Assembly (NCBI GenBank): GCA_001247695.2
Contig: LGRX02035136.1
Span: 1-64,000, forward strand
From: Cymbomonas tetramitiformis
Taxonomy: Eukaryota > Chlorophyta > Pyramimonadophyceae > Pyramimonadales > Pyramimonadaceae
Direction: 5' to 3'
Length of the DNA: 64,000 bases
Below the pieces are notes generated by a model, which was not told the origin of the DNA, made no database searches, and saw only the letters and a list, made by a program, of their open reading frames with translations. Made by a program: the position numbers and the translations under genes. This document shows, one piece after another, positions 10,338-21,338 of this stretch. Position 1 is the first letter of the stretch. Each line of letters opens with the position of its first letter.

Positions 10338-10503
10338 ACTCAGTGCAACAACCAAAGTCTGAAAGAGTGATGCCGAAAACCTTTTCGGCCGCCACTACAT
10401 CATGCTCTGCTCCGCTCCCACTAACTCAGATAACCGAAGTTATCAGCCGTTGATACGTCCCAGCCTACGGCAGGGACTCCTCACCGTCAGATAACTCTCG
10501 GTT
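10338..10503 (-). repeat. Split direct repeat A1 (outer terminus)
   Basis: The 5' outer end of the minus-strand PAT element and the counterpart of 5569-5734. Homology ends exactly at GGTT (10500-10503), after which the flanking sequence differs. Confidence 0.93.
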
Positions 10504-12351
10504 TTATCGGGCGTACAAGTATTTGTATAAATAGCTGATAGTATTCATACAGGGTAACCAAGCGAGGCGAGGGCTATGGGCGTGTCACGGCACTTTCACG
10601 GGCCTACGGCATCGGCAGCGGCACTTCTACTGTTGAACTGTTTTTCAAAACTTTTTTTTCTGAAGGGCAAGCGGTTACAAAGCTTAGGATGCGCCGGAGC
10701 GGAGCGGAGCGGAGGTTCACAGAACATGACAGATGTCATCGCGACTGTCATGTGACGGAATCACAGGTTCGATGAGACACAGCCGGCGAACGGTTTTTTT
10801 TTTAATTCATTTCTTCATTTCGGATTTCATGCCATCGATCTGACAGGAACAGTGAAATATATACGCTGGGAGGGCTTCACAGGCGTGGAGACCCAGACCG
10901 TAGCATCAGCGTAAAATTCAGCAGAGGTGGCCGCCCGAGAGACAGGGGTCGGCTTAGTGGTCAATTGTGACATGCGCACAATCGGGTCTCCAGTGCCGTC
11001 ACGGTCGGGACTAGCGGATGGAGTAGGGCTAGGGGAATGCCCCCAGGAGAACCCCGCGCAGCGCGAAGGCGGCTGGCGAGGGTGACGCGGTCCGTGCTCA
11101 TCACTGGAAGAACGTAGTGTGGAATGACGTCGGGTTGGGTGTGCGAATGCCGCACGAACTCCGGGAGCTGGTTCTGCTCAAGGAAATGGGCCGGTGCCGT
11201 AAAAAAACACGCGGTTTCGTTAGTGGCGAATGAAAAGCTGGCAATGCGCGCAGCCAGGTGTCAGCAGCTTGTTTTGCTGCAAGCGGCCGCTGGTTCCGCG
11301 GGATCTAAGAGCAGTGAAAATCGAAACACCCACTGAGTGGTGAACCGATAACCTGACAGGAACAGTGAAATATATGTATGTAATTGACGGAGTCTGGTAT
11401 ATATATATATATCACAGAAACCTAGAAGAAAGTTGTACAGCAGGCGCTTCGGGGTTTCACAGTGCGAAGATAATTGAATAAGATACGGGAGGTGTTTTAT
11501 TCCCTGATCTGAGCAGGACCGTGCCAGGCAAGACGGCACCGCGGGTCGAGGGGTGACACAGGCGGACAGGACTGCCACCCCCTTACAGTGGGGGGGCTAA
11601 AGTCACTGTTCCCATGACGATCACGCGATTTGATGTGACACTAAATAGCACTATAGATGATAGAGCTCTAGTACTACTTGTATTTATATATATATATATA
11701 GGGGGCACGTGAACGTACAGGTGGGGGAAAAATAAATCTCTTATCCAAGGAAACATATCAATTGCTAGCACACACACACTCATTTGAGCCAAATAGAAGA
11801 AATGTGAGTGCATAAATTATGAGCTTAATGTATGGTTGGTAATTGCATGTCAATTTAGTTATTAAGAATTCAGGAATAGCATTTGCTTAAAATGGATGGC
11901 ACTTTGTAAAGTATGTGTTCCTTACAATCCGTAGGCATTTTGAAGCATTAGGAGGAAGGTGTTATCAATCTAGCAAATTATGAGGAAACCGAATAATTAA
12001 ATTATTAATAATTATATGCATAATAATTATGCCTACGGACATAACATTTCCATATATATGTGTATACTTGTATAAGGAACAAATGAGAAAATAGATGCAT
12101 AAAGAAAGCAGTTAAATGTATATATATATATATATATTTGGTGTGCATTGAAATTAAACTATGAATTTAGGAAAGGTACCAAGAAATGGTTCGTAAGGTG
12201 AATGAAGCATATGTGGTCGAAATCACATTTGTAATGAAAGCGTGGTTATATCTATACATTTGAATAAAAGTGTGGTATCTACACAAATTTTGTGTTCCAT
12301 ACGTTAGTTACTATAAGGCAACGATGTCACTACTAGTGAAGGAAGGTGCTA
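10504..12351. other. Non-coding, AT-rich intergenic stretch
   Basis: No exon was supported. It holds three TA-dinucleotide runs (near 11396, 11683 and 12119), a GCGGA run near 10695, and a 23-bp sequence CTGACAGGAACAGTGAAATA repeated near 10840 and 11354. Base composition falls sharply in GC from about 11.6 kb rightwards. Confidence 0.6.
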
Positions 12352-12997
12352 TCAGTCTAAAAATTCTTCACATCCTGAGGAATCAGAATCACTATATTTC
12401 TCTACCTCGTCCTTATTCATACGGTCACCATTAGCGTTCATCTTGCAGCCCGTATTGTTTTGGGTAGGTCGGCGTCTCCTCTTCTTCCGCACCGGTTGGT
12501 TCGTTTTTTCATCAATCATTGGTGTGTCGTCTTTAATGGCTACTGCCCGAAAGTACTGGTAATCGTACTTTCGACGCCGAAAGTACTGTCACAAGTACTT
12601 TCACGGCATAATTTTTTTAGGGGTCTTCCCATTATTTGGGGGGGCTACCAATCATATCCCAGTCCCGTAAGGACCTAAACTGAGTTGTCTTATGCCCCAT
12701 TGGTCGGCTTTCCACTTGTAGCCTTCTCAATGGATGCTAGAAGCCAAGGAGGTAGCATTTTTTGTTACATTCCATTGTTTTGTAGTTGCTAAGATAGTGT
12801 CCTGACCTTTTGAATTTTTTAAAAGCACACATTGGCCGATGGACAAGCTGGCGATCACTCAAATCATAACTATATATCGCATCTAATCATGTATGTAACA
12901 ATAAACCTGATGACATGATGGCATGTATGATAAGTTGCGGGTTAAACCCAGCCCTACAACTGTGTTTAAACTAAGCGATCTTATGGTAGGTTAGGGT

Positions 12998-13645
12998 ACA
13001 CAAGTAGCATGCCGTGGATTCTCCCGATGGGCACCCTTATACCGAGTATCGCTCGGAGATGATTTGTAATGATGTTGTGGACTCCGAGACCCATTTTTGG
13101 GACCCCGAACGATGTCTTAGGTGCATATTTGAGTTTTGAAGAGAGTTCAAGGCCTAGCAGACAACGTGCTAGTACGCATACACAAGTAGCATGGCATGGA
13201 TTCTCCCAATGGGCACCCTTATACCGAGTATCGCTCGGATATTATGTGTAATGATGTTGTGGACTACGAGACCCATTTTTTGGGACCCCGAACGATGTCC
13301 AAGGTGCATATTTGAGTTTTGAAGAGAGTCCAGGGCCTAGCAGACAACGTACTAGTACGCATACACAAGTAGCATGGCATGGATTCTCCCAATGGGCACC
13401 CTTGTACCGAGTATCGCTCGGAGATGATTTGTAACGATGTTGTGGACTCCGAGACCCATTTTTTGGGACCCCGAACGATGTCTAAGGTGCATATTTGAGT
13501 TTTGAAGAGAGTTCAGGGCCTAGCAGACAGCGTACTAGTACGCATACACAAGTAGCATGGCATGGATTCTCCCAATGGGCACCCTTGTACCGAGTATCGC
13601 TCGGAGATGATTTGTAACGATGTTGTGGGCTACGAGACCCATTTT
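12998..13645. repeat. 182-183-bp satellite, about 3.5 copies
   Basis: The unit beginning ACACAAGTAGCATG starts at 12998, 13180, 13363 and 13546. Copies are about 95% alike, and the last is truncated near 13645. The array lies inside the 3.45 kb TTAA element. Each unit contains CCGAGTATCGCTCGG, a short palindrome. Confidence 0.92.
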
Positions 13646-14631
13646 TTGGACCTTGATCGAAACACCATAGCAAGACCCTACCGTTATGTTATCTTACCAG
13701 AGTAACCACTGAGTGTGTAATATGTTAGGAATGGTGCGCTGCTATCATTCTGACTTTCTGAGTGGGAACATAGTGGCCTCTACGTGTTCACATTGAAGTT
13801 TAAGAAGGTCGGAAATAAACAAATCGTGCAGTTGGAGTAATTAGGCTCCAAAATTAATTTTCCTGAAATTAAATGTGGCAGTGTGTCTGGAAATCTACTG
13901 TTTAATAGTAGGGTTGATCCAAATCGGTTCTGCAAGCGGTGTGATACTTGTACGGTCATGCACTAATGTTAAGATCGATATGATTGATATATACATCACT
14001 TTATAACTCACATGGATCGCAATATCGAGGCAGTTATGGCAATTTGGGTTTGGGTTTGAATGTGGCCAAAATGGCATTACTGTGGAGTCTGTGACCAGCA
14101 TTCCGCTTGGGAGGAATGCCATGAATTGTGCAAGCTAAACATGGATTAAACCCCTCAACTCAAAGGACACTCATCTATGGTAGTATATCGAATTTTAGGA
14201 TTGGTAACGAGCTCTATACATTCACATATGCGGTCACCATGCACCCACACATGGCGTGCACCATATGGACGGTGACTATGAAAATCACGATTTTTTCTGT
14301 ATTTGATGAGCGCGGCCCACATCACCACGTGATTTGAGCCCCAACCTTTATCATAATAGCATGTAACGTAGCACACGTTCGAACAAGGTCCCAATAATGT
14401 TGGGCACCGCTTTACTCGACATCCTAGGCCCATTAATAGCACCTAATAACACATCTAGTCGAAAGTACTTGTGACAGTACTTTCAGAAATTAATTATTTT
14501 CTGGCTTTTCACACCCTAAAAGTATGCTATAAATACACCAACCTAAACTTGATAACGGCACGTGTGAGTCATTTGGGAAATTAAAAAGGGTCGTAAATGA
14601 ATTTCAAAGATGTGAAACGACCCATATCACC

Positions 14632-14971
14632 TGTGCCTGGGGCACTATGCTACACACTCGTGGGTCAGGGCCACTCTGTATGTTATTTCATGTCTTTTTG
14701 GGAGAGCTATGCAAAGGTACATATTTCTTTTTATATTATATCACTGGATCAGGGCCAGACTGAGGTGCACGTCCGAAGACATTTTTCTTAGTTTTTAACA
14801 GCAGGCCGAGCTCTTCCCCCGTTCCTCCTATATGTGCATTTTTATCTCACACATGTCTCATGAGCATACTCGAGCTATCGGATCGCGGATCGATATCGAG
14901 TCGGGCCAGCACTCTACGGTATGGAGTCTCTATACTCCCCAAGTGCTTAAGGCGTCGTGCCCCCTGGCACA
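14632..14971 (-). repeat. TRIM 3' LTR
   Basis: A 340-bp copy identical or nearly identical to 15575-15914. One clear difference is at the TTTTTATC/TTTCTATC position. Confidence 0.93.
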
Positions 14972-15574
14972 ACTCCCTCCCCCTTAGGAGTGATCCATCT
15001 CCTGAAATCACTCCATTCTAAGGTACCTAGCTAAGATTCCAGTTCTTAGGTATTCTGGTTCCTCTCCCTAGCCACGGTGTCGGCGCTCTCGGCAATGACC
15101 ACAGTGGCGGCGCTCTCGGTGGTGGCCACGGTGGCGACGCTGTCGACCAGCAGACGCAACATCTACACTCATCCTAAGCGACAGCGCGACCCGACGCAAG
15201 GGAGCGCGAAAGCCGAACATCCCATCCCACAAGGCCTCCTGCAAGGCGCCCGTAGCAACGGGCTAACGTTTGCCAACGGCTGACGTTCAAGTCAAAAACA
15301 AAATAAGAAACACGAGCGAAAACGCAAAAACAGCAAGGACGTCCCACATCTTACATCTAAAACGCAGGAGGCTAAAAGAAAATGAGGGAACCACGCAAGG
15401 CTGTATCGCGACGCTAACCACTTAAGTCCAAGTAGTCCACCTCGTCAATAAAGGGGCAAGCAGGGCGCGAGCCAACATCAGAATCAACGCGGAAGCGATA
15501 CCCCACAACCCGACAGGCCCACATCCACCGAAACCCGCGCAAGGAACACAGATCTCTACGCCCGGGATACCAAT

Positions 15575-15914
15575 TGTGCCTGGGGCACTATGCTACACAC
15601 TCGTGGGTCAGGGCCACTCTGTATGTTATTTCATGTCTTTTTGGGAGAGCTATGCAAAGGTACATATTTCTTTTTATATTATATCACTGGATCAGGGCCA
15701 GACTGAGGTGCACGTCCGAAGACATTTTTCTTAGTTTTTAACAGCAGGCCGAGCTCTTCCCCCGTTCCTCCTATATGTGCATTTCTATCTCACACATGTC
15801 TCATGAGCATACTCGAGCTATCGGATCGCGGATCGATATCGAGTCGGGCCAGCACTCTACGGTATGGAGTCTCTATACTCCCCAAGTGCTTAAGGCGTCG
15901 TGCCCCCTGGCACA
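15575..15914 (-). repeat. TRIM 5' LTR
   Basis: Bounded on its inner side by the ATTGGTATC primer-binding-like sequence and on its outer side by TCACC. Confidence 0.93.
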
Positions 15915-17330
15915 TCACCAAGTATATAAGATATCACGCAATTTTAGTAAAGTACTTGTAATAGTACTTTCCCACCGGGCAGTAGCCATTAACTAATATG
16001 GGCATTGGTTGATTCATGAGGCGCATCAAGTAAGACATATTCCAATTGCGTGGATGTGCCTTGGTTGGGGGGTTCTGCAGAATACCACCTTCTGGTCCAG
16101 AAGCTATGAGCCTAGCAATGTCTGGAGCATAATGATATAGATCTGCTGAGACCTCGCACTTAGACGTCAAGACTGATATTGCCAACTGGCCCACCTTGTA
16201 TTCCTCTACTGCAACAGAGCTCACAAAGTTTTCTGGATCAATGGCATGTCCACCTTGGTCGACCATTTTTGCATTGAAACCACAAAGGGCGTTTGTATGA
16301 ACGGTTGCCTTCTCGTTAGGCGTGTTGGTCAACAAATATGCATGTGCCAATCTCTTAGGGATGTGGGTGATATCACAGTCTAGCCAGGTGATAACATAGT
16401 GGGTGTCTTGTGGGAGGTCTTCAGGTGCTAGCTAGTTCAGCACACTTGGGGCACACTTAGAGGCTTCCCTTCAATGCACGAATTTGTTGTTGGTAACTGA
16501 GGTTTTGAAAAGGAAGCAAGATCCCGAAATAGTGCAGCTTTTTTGCTCCTTCATTTGGTTCACAACCACATATTTTCAATCAGATGCTTTGTGCTAGGTG
16601 AACCAATAATTTGATGATTTGTGATGAAACTTAACAAGGAGTAATAAAAGTATTGCTAGGAATCCAGGCATTTATGGCTGTGAGGGAATATACCGTTATC
16701 TGCGAACATTCGTACTAGTTGGTAGTTGTGTCCATCTGGTTTGGGATGATTACATGGATTTGTGATGTTTGTGGGATGGTACTTCATCAGCAGCCTAATT
16801 TCCTTTTCTAGGTGGTACCTGTAGTGGCAAAGAGAGAAAAGTAAGCAACCGATGGTCATGGCATATGGTATATGGCAGTGATGGTAAGGGTGTTATATCG
16901 AAGAACTTGCGGGGCTATATGGGGGGCATATGTTTGGGTCTTGGGTCCCATTAAGGGGGTTTGCCAAGTGTTGGGATGTGACAATCATGTCATATGCTAG
17001 TGAGGGCAAGTGTGCTATGTTGTAGGCCTACGCGGGCCAAATGGAGGTCAATTTACAAGTTCTCACCCATACACGTGTTGGGATTGGTATATGGCGGTGA
17101 GGGTTCTATGTTGAAAGCCTAGGAGGTCCATTTGTGGGACAATTTGACTGGCTCCTACTTAGGCGTGTGAGCCATATACTTGGCTATGGCATATGGCAGT
17201 TGAGGTCTAGAAATAGAGGCAAAGGTGGTGGGATTAAAGTCGAATGTGTATCCTATTCATTCTATGGAATTGTAATGGTGTCGGACCCCAAAGTTTGAGA
17301 AAACGCCCACCTTAAAGGACCAACGCCTAT

Positions 17331-17434
17331 TTCCTTATTGAGGACGTGGGAGGTGACAAGCTTGGAGACATCAGCAAGTTCATTCCTTATTGAGGACGTG
17401 GGAGGTGACAAGCTTGGAGAAATCAGCAAGTTCA
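17331..17434. repeat. 52-bp tandem duplication inside an exon
   Basis: The unit TTCCTTATTGAGGACGTGGG... starts at 17331 and again at 17383, with one substitution near the end of the unit. As 52 is not a multiple of three, it shifts the frame of the exon at 17311-17503. Removing one copy restores a 141-nt exon in phase with its downstream neighbour. Confidence 0.9.
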
Positions 17435-17608
17435 TCTTCCTCTTCATTATTTCTTGGGTCATCTTGTGCCTTAATTCCAAGTGCAAATTTGTGATGATTT
17501 ACACTGCCACCGGCACGGTGGAACGGTAGTTCCAAGCATTGTTGACAAAAAACCATATGTTAGTATTGTCATATTACAATATTGAATGAGTAGGCAAGTG
17601 ATCATTTA

Positions 17609-18282
17609 TGGCTACTGCCCGACGCTCCAGTCCTACCACAAGGACCGAAGTAAAAGGGGGCTAGCCGCCACGATTTTTCGATGTAGTTGATGTTTGAGTG
17701 CTTAAAGATCATCCTTGGGTGCTCAAATATTTATTTAAAACATGTGCCGGGTGATATACTCGATATGGGTATGCACTTGTGAGCGCTGAAGAGGTGGGGG
17801 TAAAATTAATTCAAATTAAATAAAAAGGCCAGTCCTACCACAAGGACCGAGATGTTTCTCACGCTAGCTACCTCCACGAAGGTCCTGTGAAAATTCGGAG
17901 ACCTATGTTGTCAAGTTCGCGAGCTGCTCTTTCTGCAGTGTCTTGTCAAAAAAATGATCGGAGGTCATCTTCGCCCTCAAAATATCGGTTGAAGTTGCCT
18001 GGGTATACAAAATCCGAAACTATCACTGTGGTGTGGTTGGAATTTAGTGATTTTTAACGCTACCCATGCTTAATGTTGATAACGTAGCATGAAATTGCGA
18101 CATTGTTTGGGCAAGCGGGCAAAGGTAGGGGTACTCAGTTTAGGTCCCAATGAGACTACAATCCGGAGGATATGCACTAGGACCATCAAGAGGATGGTTA
18201 AAAAAATTCCCGCGCGTCCGGTCCTTGTGATAGGACTGAACGAGATTCCAGTCCTTTCACAAGGACTGTCGGGCAGTAGCCA
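17609..18282. mobile_element. 674-bp element with TGGCTACTGCCCG inverted termini
   Basis: It shares the 13-bp terminal inverted repeat of the 3.45 kb element but has different subterminal palindromes, built from AGTCCT and AGGAC (near 17631, 17831, 18210 and 18250). Flanking tetramers are TTTA on the left and TTAT on the right, so the duplication is not exact. No ORF was found. It lies in an intron of the unrecognised gene. Confidence 0.75.
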
Positions 18283-18294
18283 TTATAGGCAATT

Positions 18295-18587
18295 TGATGG
18301 AAACACCGAAATGCATCCAGTATAATTATATTGTTGATCAGACAATATAATTATATCGGGCAACAACCTCCCGACGAGATCCAGACGGGACTTGAACCTG
18401 CGCGCTCAAGGTGCAAGTCCAACACATAGCGCCCTACGCCGCAGCGCTATGTCATCAGATTGGACTTGCACCTTGAACGCACAGGTTGAAGTCCCGTCTG
18501 GATCCCGTCGGGAGGTTGTTGCCCGATATAATTATATTGTCTGATCAACAATATAATTATACTGGATGCATTTCGGTGTTTCCATCA
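18295..18587. mobile_element. 293-bp foldback element with tRNA-like arms
   Basis: The two halves are near-perfect reverse complements with about 125-bp arms; ends are TGATGGAAACACC and its complement. The 5-bp duplication CAATT is at 18290-18294 and 18588-18592. Each arm holds GGTTCAAGTCC or GGTTGAAGTCC, matching the Pol III B box, on opposite strands. The centre holds TAGCGCTGCGG, similar to an A box, next to the inverted pair ACATAGCGC/GCGCTATGT. It sits in the intron starting at 18640. Confidence 0.85.
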
Positions 18588-20336
18588 CAATTATGTAAAC
18601 AGTGGTACCATAAGAATATAACATTTGCGGGCATCCTTACCTGGCCTTCCCGGGTGGGCAATACGACGTAAGAACCCAAAAGGCGCTTTCGGATGTTGAT
18701 CTTGTAGGAACTTCCAGTTTTAGCCTTTCTCACACCGTCTACAAGAACCATGGTGCCCTTCATGGGTTGTCGGTAGAAATGGTTGTTCTTTGCCGTCATG
18801 CGAGCAGCATTGCGATTCCACCCTTCAGGAGCATAGGGATGGCCATCAACGATCGTCTGGCTGACAATGGCCAGTTCAGTTGCTGCAAGGTGTCGAACTA
18901 ACGCAAGACCCAGCAACCTGACGTCCAGACTGGCTGCTATGTTGGCGATACGGGTGTCGTTTTTTGCAGACTTGCAGAGTAAGGCTGTCATGTTGAGGCA
19001 GTCAATACCATGTCGAGGACCACATCCTGCACACATACACTCAAAGAAAACTTTTAAAAAAATTGGGAAGGTTGTAGAATACCATCCCACAATGAAGTGC
19101 CATCCAAAATGATCTTTGTTCGGGTTTCAAAGCGCCGATATGGAATAGACTGTAGATATTGCACCTGCATAAGCCTTGTGCATGGTATCTTTATGACCAA
19201 AGAGCTCTAACCGGGTGAAGTTTCTGAAATAATCTTTGAATTCCAGAGCCCTATCTTCCAATTTGTCGGCCATATTTTCGGTAATACCACAGAGCATGAA
19301 AACATGCTCAGCAGGTGAACAGTAGGGATCCAGCCGGTATTGCCAAACATCCTTCAAGGAAATTTCTGTTTCGTCGTTTTTTGATGACCATAGTGCCAAG
19401 TGTTTTGGGGTGTCCCATATTGCAACCTGTATGATACATATACGCTCCTTAGCAATTCTTTATAGTGATTATTATTGGAATTGGTTGAAGTGATGTAAAA
19501 TTGCGGTGCTTACCTTCAGGGGTCTTGCCTCCCAATCAGATGGTGAAACCACTATTGGGGTTCTTGGTGAAATGGACCGTACATTAGTAGCTCGTACATT
19601 TATATCGTCAGTGCAGCGTACACTAGTGAAACAAATAATACCACTTCCATCCCGAAAGGTTATGGAGTAGACTGCCCGTTGCTTTGGTGGTCCCTCTTTA
19701 ATGTAACTTGGATGATGCACTTACTTAGTAATAAAATTTGTGTAGGTGTCAAATGATTTCAAAGTGAATTGAAGGTGCACTGATCATACCTTTAGCATCC
19801 ACATTTGGAGTGTCGTTGAAATATGGGTACACATTGTCCAAGGCATGTTGTACGTTTTCGTGGAACGCAAATTGACCAGATGTGCCTAGTCCCGCCAGTA
19901 CCATTTTGGAGTCCAACACGATTTCTCCATCTGCGGTACGTGAGGTGGTTGGCTTACAGAATAATAAACCAATCCTCTTTCCCAAACGTTGTACTGAAGC
20001 AAGATACACGTCCCCAGATGAAGCCCACGCGGTTAGGCTTGCAAAGGAGGGTTTTAAGCAGGGTTCTCCTTTTAGTTCATTTCCTTCACCTTGGGGAACT
20101 GCTCGGCTATTGAGCGGCGTGAAGGCTTTCGCCGGCTTGAAGGTCTTGAATGTGAGCAAAGGTAATAAAACGAAGAGGAGTTGCGCAAGTAATTCGGTGA
20201 GCTCTGGCATTAATACCTGACATATTTTTGCACTGAATAGGTTAGAAGTAGACATGGCTAGCAGACAAGTCTAATAAACAATTGAAGTACAACAAAAACA
20301 ACATTGAAAACAAGAAAAGGTTAGACTATGTGTTAA

Positions 20337-20577
20337 CCCCTAAACAGCGGAAACTATTTTGACGTTTCATCATAGCGTTTACGTTTTTGCCCGCCATATT
20401 TGCTACACCCATCGACAGCTAGCGAGCTTTGCATGTGCTTCGATCAACGTGAAGACCAAAACCTCGAGCTACTATCATACCGAATGCGGTAAATACTGCT
20501 CGAGATATCAAAGGTGAAACATGTCGAACCGTATGAACGGCTTTGGGTCATTATTGACCCAGACCGCTGTTTAGGGG
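20337..20577. mobile_element. 241-bp piggyBac-type MITE
   Basis: TTAA at 20333-20336 and 20578-20581 flanks perfect 14-bp inverted termini CCCCTAAACAGCGG. The CCC start and TTAA target are typical of piggyBac-derived MITEs. It lies just upstream of the unrecognised minus-strand gene. Confidence 0.9.
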
Positions 20578-20789
20578 TTAAAGTAAATTTTTACACATGA
20601 CTTCGCCTCACGTGTTTGGCGGCCATCCTCTTCCACAGGATGACTTGTGGTGGTATAACCATTTGAAGTATCAGGTAAGTTTGGTATATAAAAACAAAAC
20701 AGACGTATTGATAAGGACTGATAAGCGAGCCCTTAGTATATCATATAATATGATAGAAAGCGCGGTGTTATTGGACTGTAACATGATTA

Positions 20790-21170
20790 CAGCATGATAT
20801 ATATATGTCAAACACGAAGTGTATCCAATAAACAGGTGGCATTCAGGGTATGTAACGTTACAGTGACCCCTATCTCCCACAGTGTGTTTAGGGTGTTACT
20901 TGGTAACAGTAACCCTAAAATACGTTAAATTAAAGCAGTATAAACATTTTGCAAAGATATAAGCAAAACTGTATTTAATTTTACACTGTGTGTTACGTGG
21001 TTTCCAGGAGGTATGTTACACCCCTGTCACACACATTTAATTTTAGGGTGTTACAGGGTGTTACAAATGCTGCATAAATCAGGGATTATTTATTGATAGC
21101 TGAATAATCAGATCAGCAAAAAAAATCGACCCGAATATTTCATTTTGAAATCATACGAAGGAGAGGTAAC
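20790..21170. repeat. Dispersed repeat, copy 1 (partner at 36.7-37.1 kb)
   Basis: A non-coding 380-bp sequence rich in GTGTTAC motifs, with blocks such as AATTAAAGCAGTAT and CATTTTGAAATCATACG. The same blocks appear in the same order and orientation at 36720-37095. No ends or target duplication could be defined. Confidence 0.75.
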
Positions 21171-21338
21171 GGCGTTTAAAAATCAGCAAGGCTAACTCTG
21201 GCAGGGTCAGTTTGAATCTCTCGGACGACACTATTCGTCCTTTTTTCATGTATCTGTGAGTGCAACTTAATCTGCTTGGACCGCCCACCGTGCCTCGACT
21301 CCCGCCGGTCGCTCACTGCACACCCTGCTGTGCTCTAG

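Larger units (their letters stand above)
5229..10503 (-). mobile_element. PAT/DIRS-type tyrosine-recombinase retrotransposon with split direct repeats
   Basis: A full element of about 5.3 kb. Read on the minus strand the order is A1 (10503-10338), gag, RT-RNase H-NPPF domain, tyrosine recombinase, B1 (5980-5732), A2 (5734-5569), B2 (5477-5229). The A copies are 166 bp with two differences seen; the B copies are 249 bp and nearly identical. A1-ORFs-B1-A2-B2 split direct repeats are the hallmark of PAT and Ngaro elements. An NPPF domain after RNase H is typical of DIRS/PAT and argues for PAT. No target duplication is seen, as expected for recombinase-mediated insertion. The near-identical repeats suggest recent insertion, although gag has one in-frame stop. 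Confidence 0.93.
14632..15914 (-). mobile_element. TRIM: miniature LTR retrotransposon, 1,283 bp, no coding capacity
   Basis: Two 340-bp LTRs (14632-14971 and 15575-15914) with TG...CA ends (TGTGCC...GGCACA) differ at very few positions. The 5-bp target duplication TCACC is at 14627-14631 and 15915-15919. The minus strand is the transcript sense: next to the right LTR is a primer-binding-like TTGGTATCCCGGG (from 15574), and next to the left LTR is a purine tract AAGGGGGAGGGAGT (about 14972-14986). The 600-bp interior encodes nothing recognisable. The size and structure fit terminal-repeat retrotransposons in miniature. It is nested in the 3.45 kb element. Confidence 0.93.
12537..15988. mobile_element. 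3.45 kb TTAA-flanked non-autonomous DNA element with nested insertions
   Basis: Flanked by TTAA at 12533-12536 and 15989-15992. The terminal inverted repeats begin TGGCTACTGCCCG at both ends. The subterminal parts carry palindromes built from GAAAGTACT and AGTACTTTC near 12550, 12583 and 15949. The 24-bp palindrome at 12583 recurs inverted at 14461. No transposase was found. The TTAA duplication is typical of piggyBac-type elements. Joining the two flanks at one TTAA gives a continuous 60-codon extension of the host exon, which fixes the ends precisely. Inside lie the 183-bp satellite and the TRIM. Confidence 0.85.
12352..20255 (-). pseudogene. Unrecognised multi-exon gene, interrupted by several insertions
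   Basis: I do not recognise the product. Exons in transcript order are about 20255-19790 (start uncertain), 19719-19514, 19426-19165, 19026-18641, 17503-17311, 16818-16694, 16427-15989, then 12532-12352 after a transposon. Phases agree within exons 1-4 and within the later group; between 18641 and 17503 an exon seems missing. The C-terminus after the transposon encodes RKKRRRRP, a likely nuclear signal, and an acidic tail (SDSDSSGCEEFLD). Damage: a 3.45 kb TTAA element splits the last exon, and a 52-bp tandem duplication frameshifts the exon at 17311-17503. The long intron holds a foldback element and a 674-bp element. It could be a once-cellular gene or an uncharacterised transposon protein. 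Confidence 0.6.
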
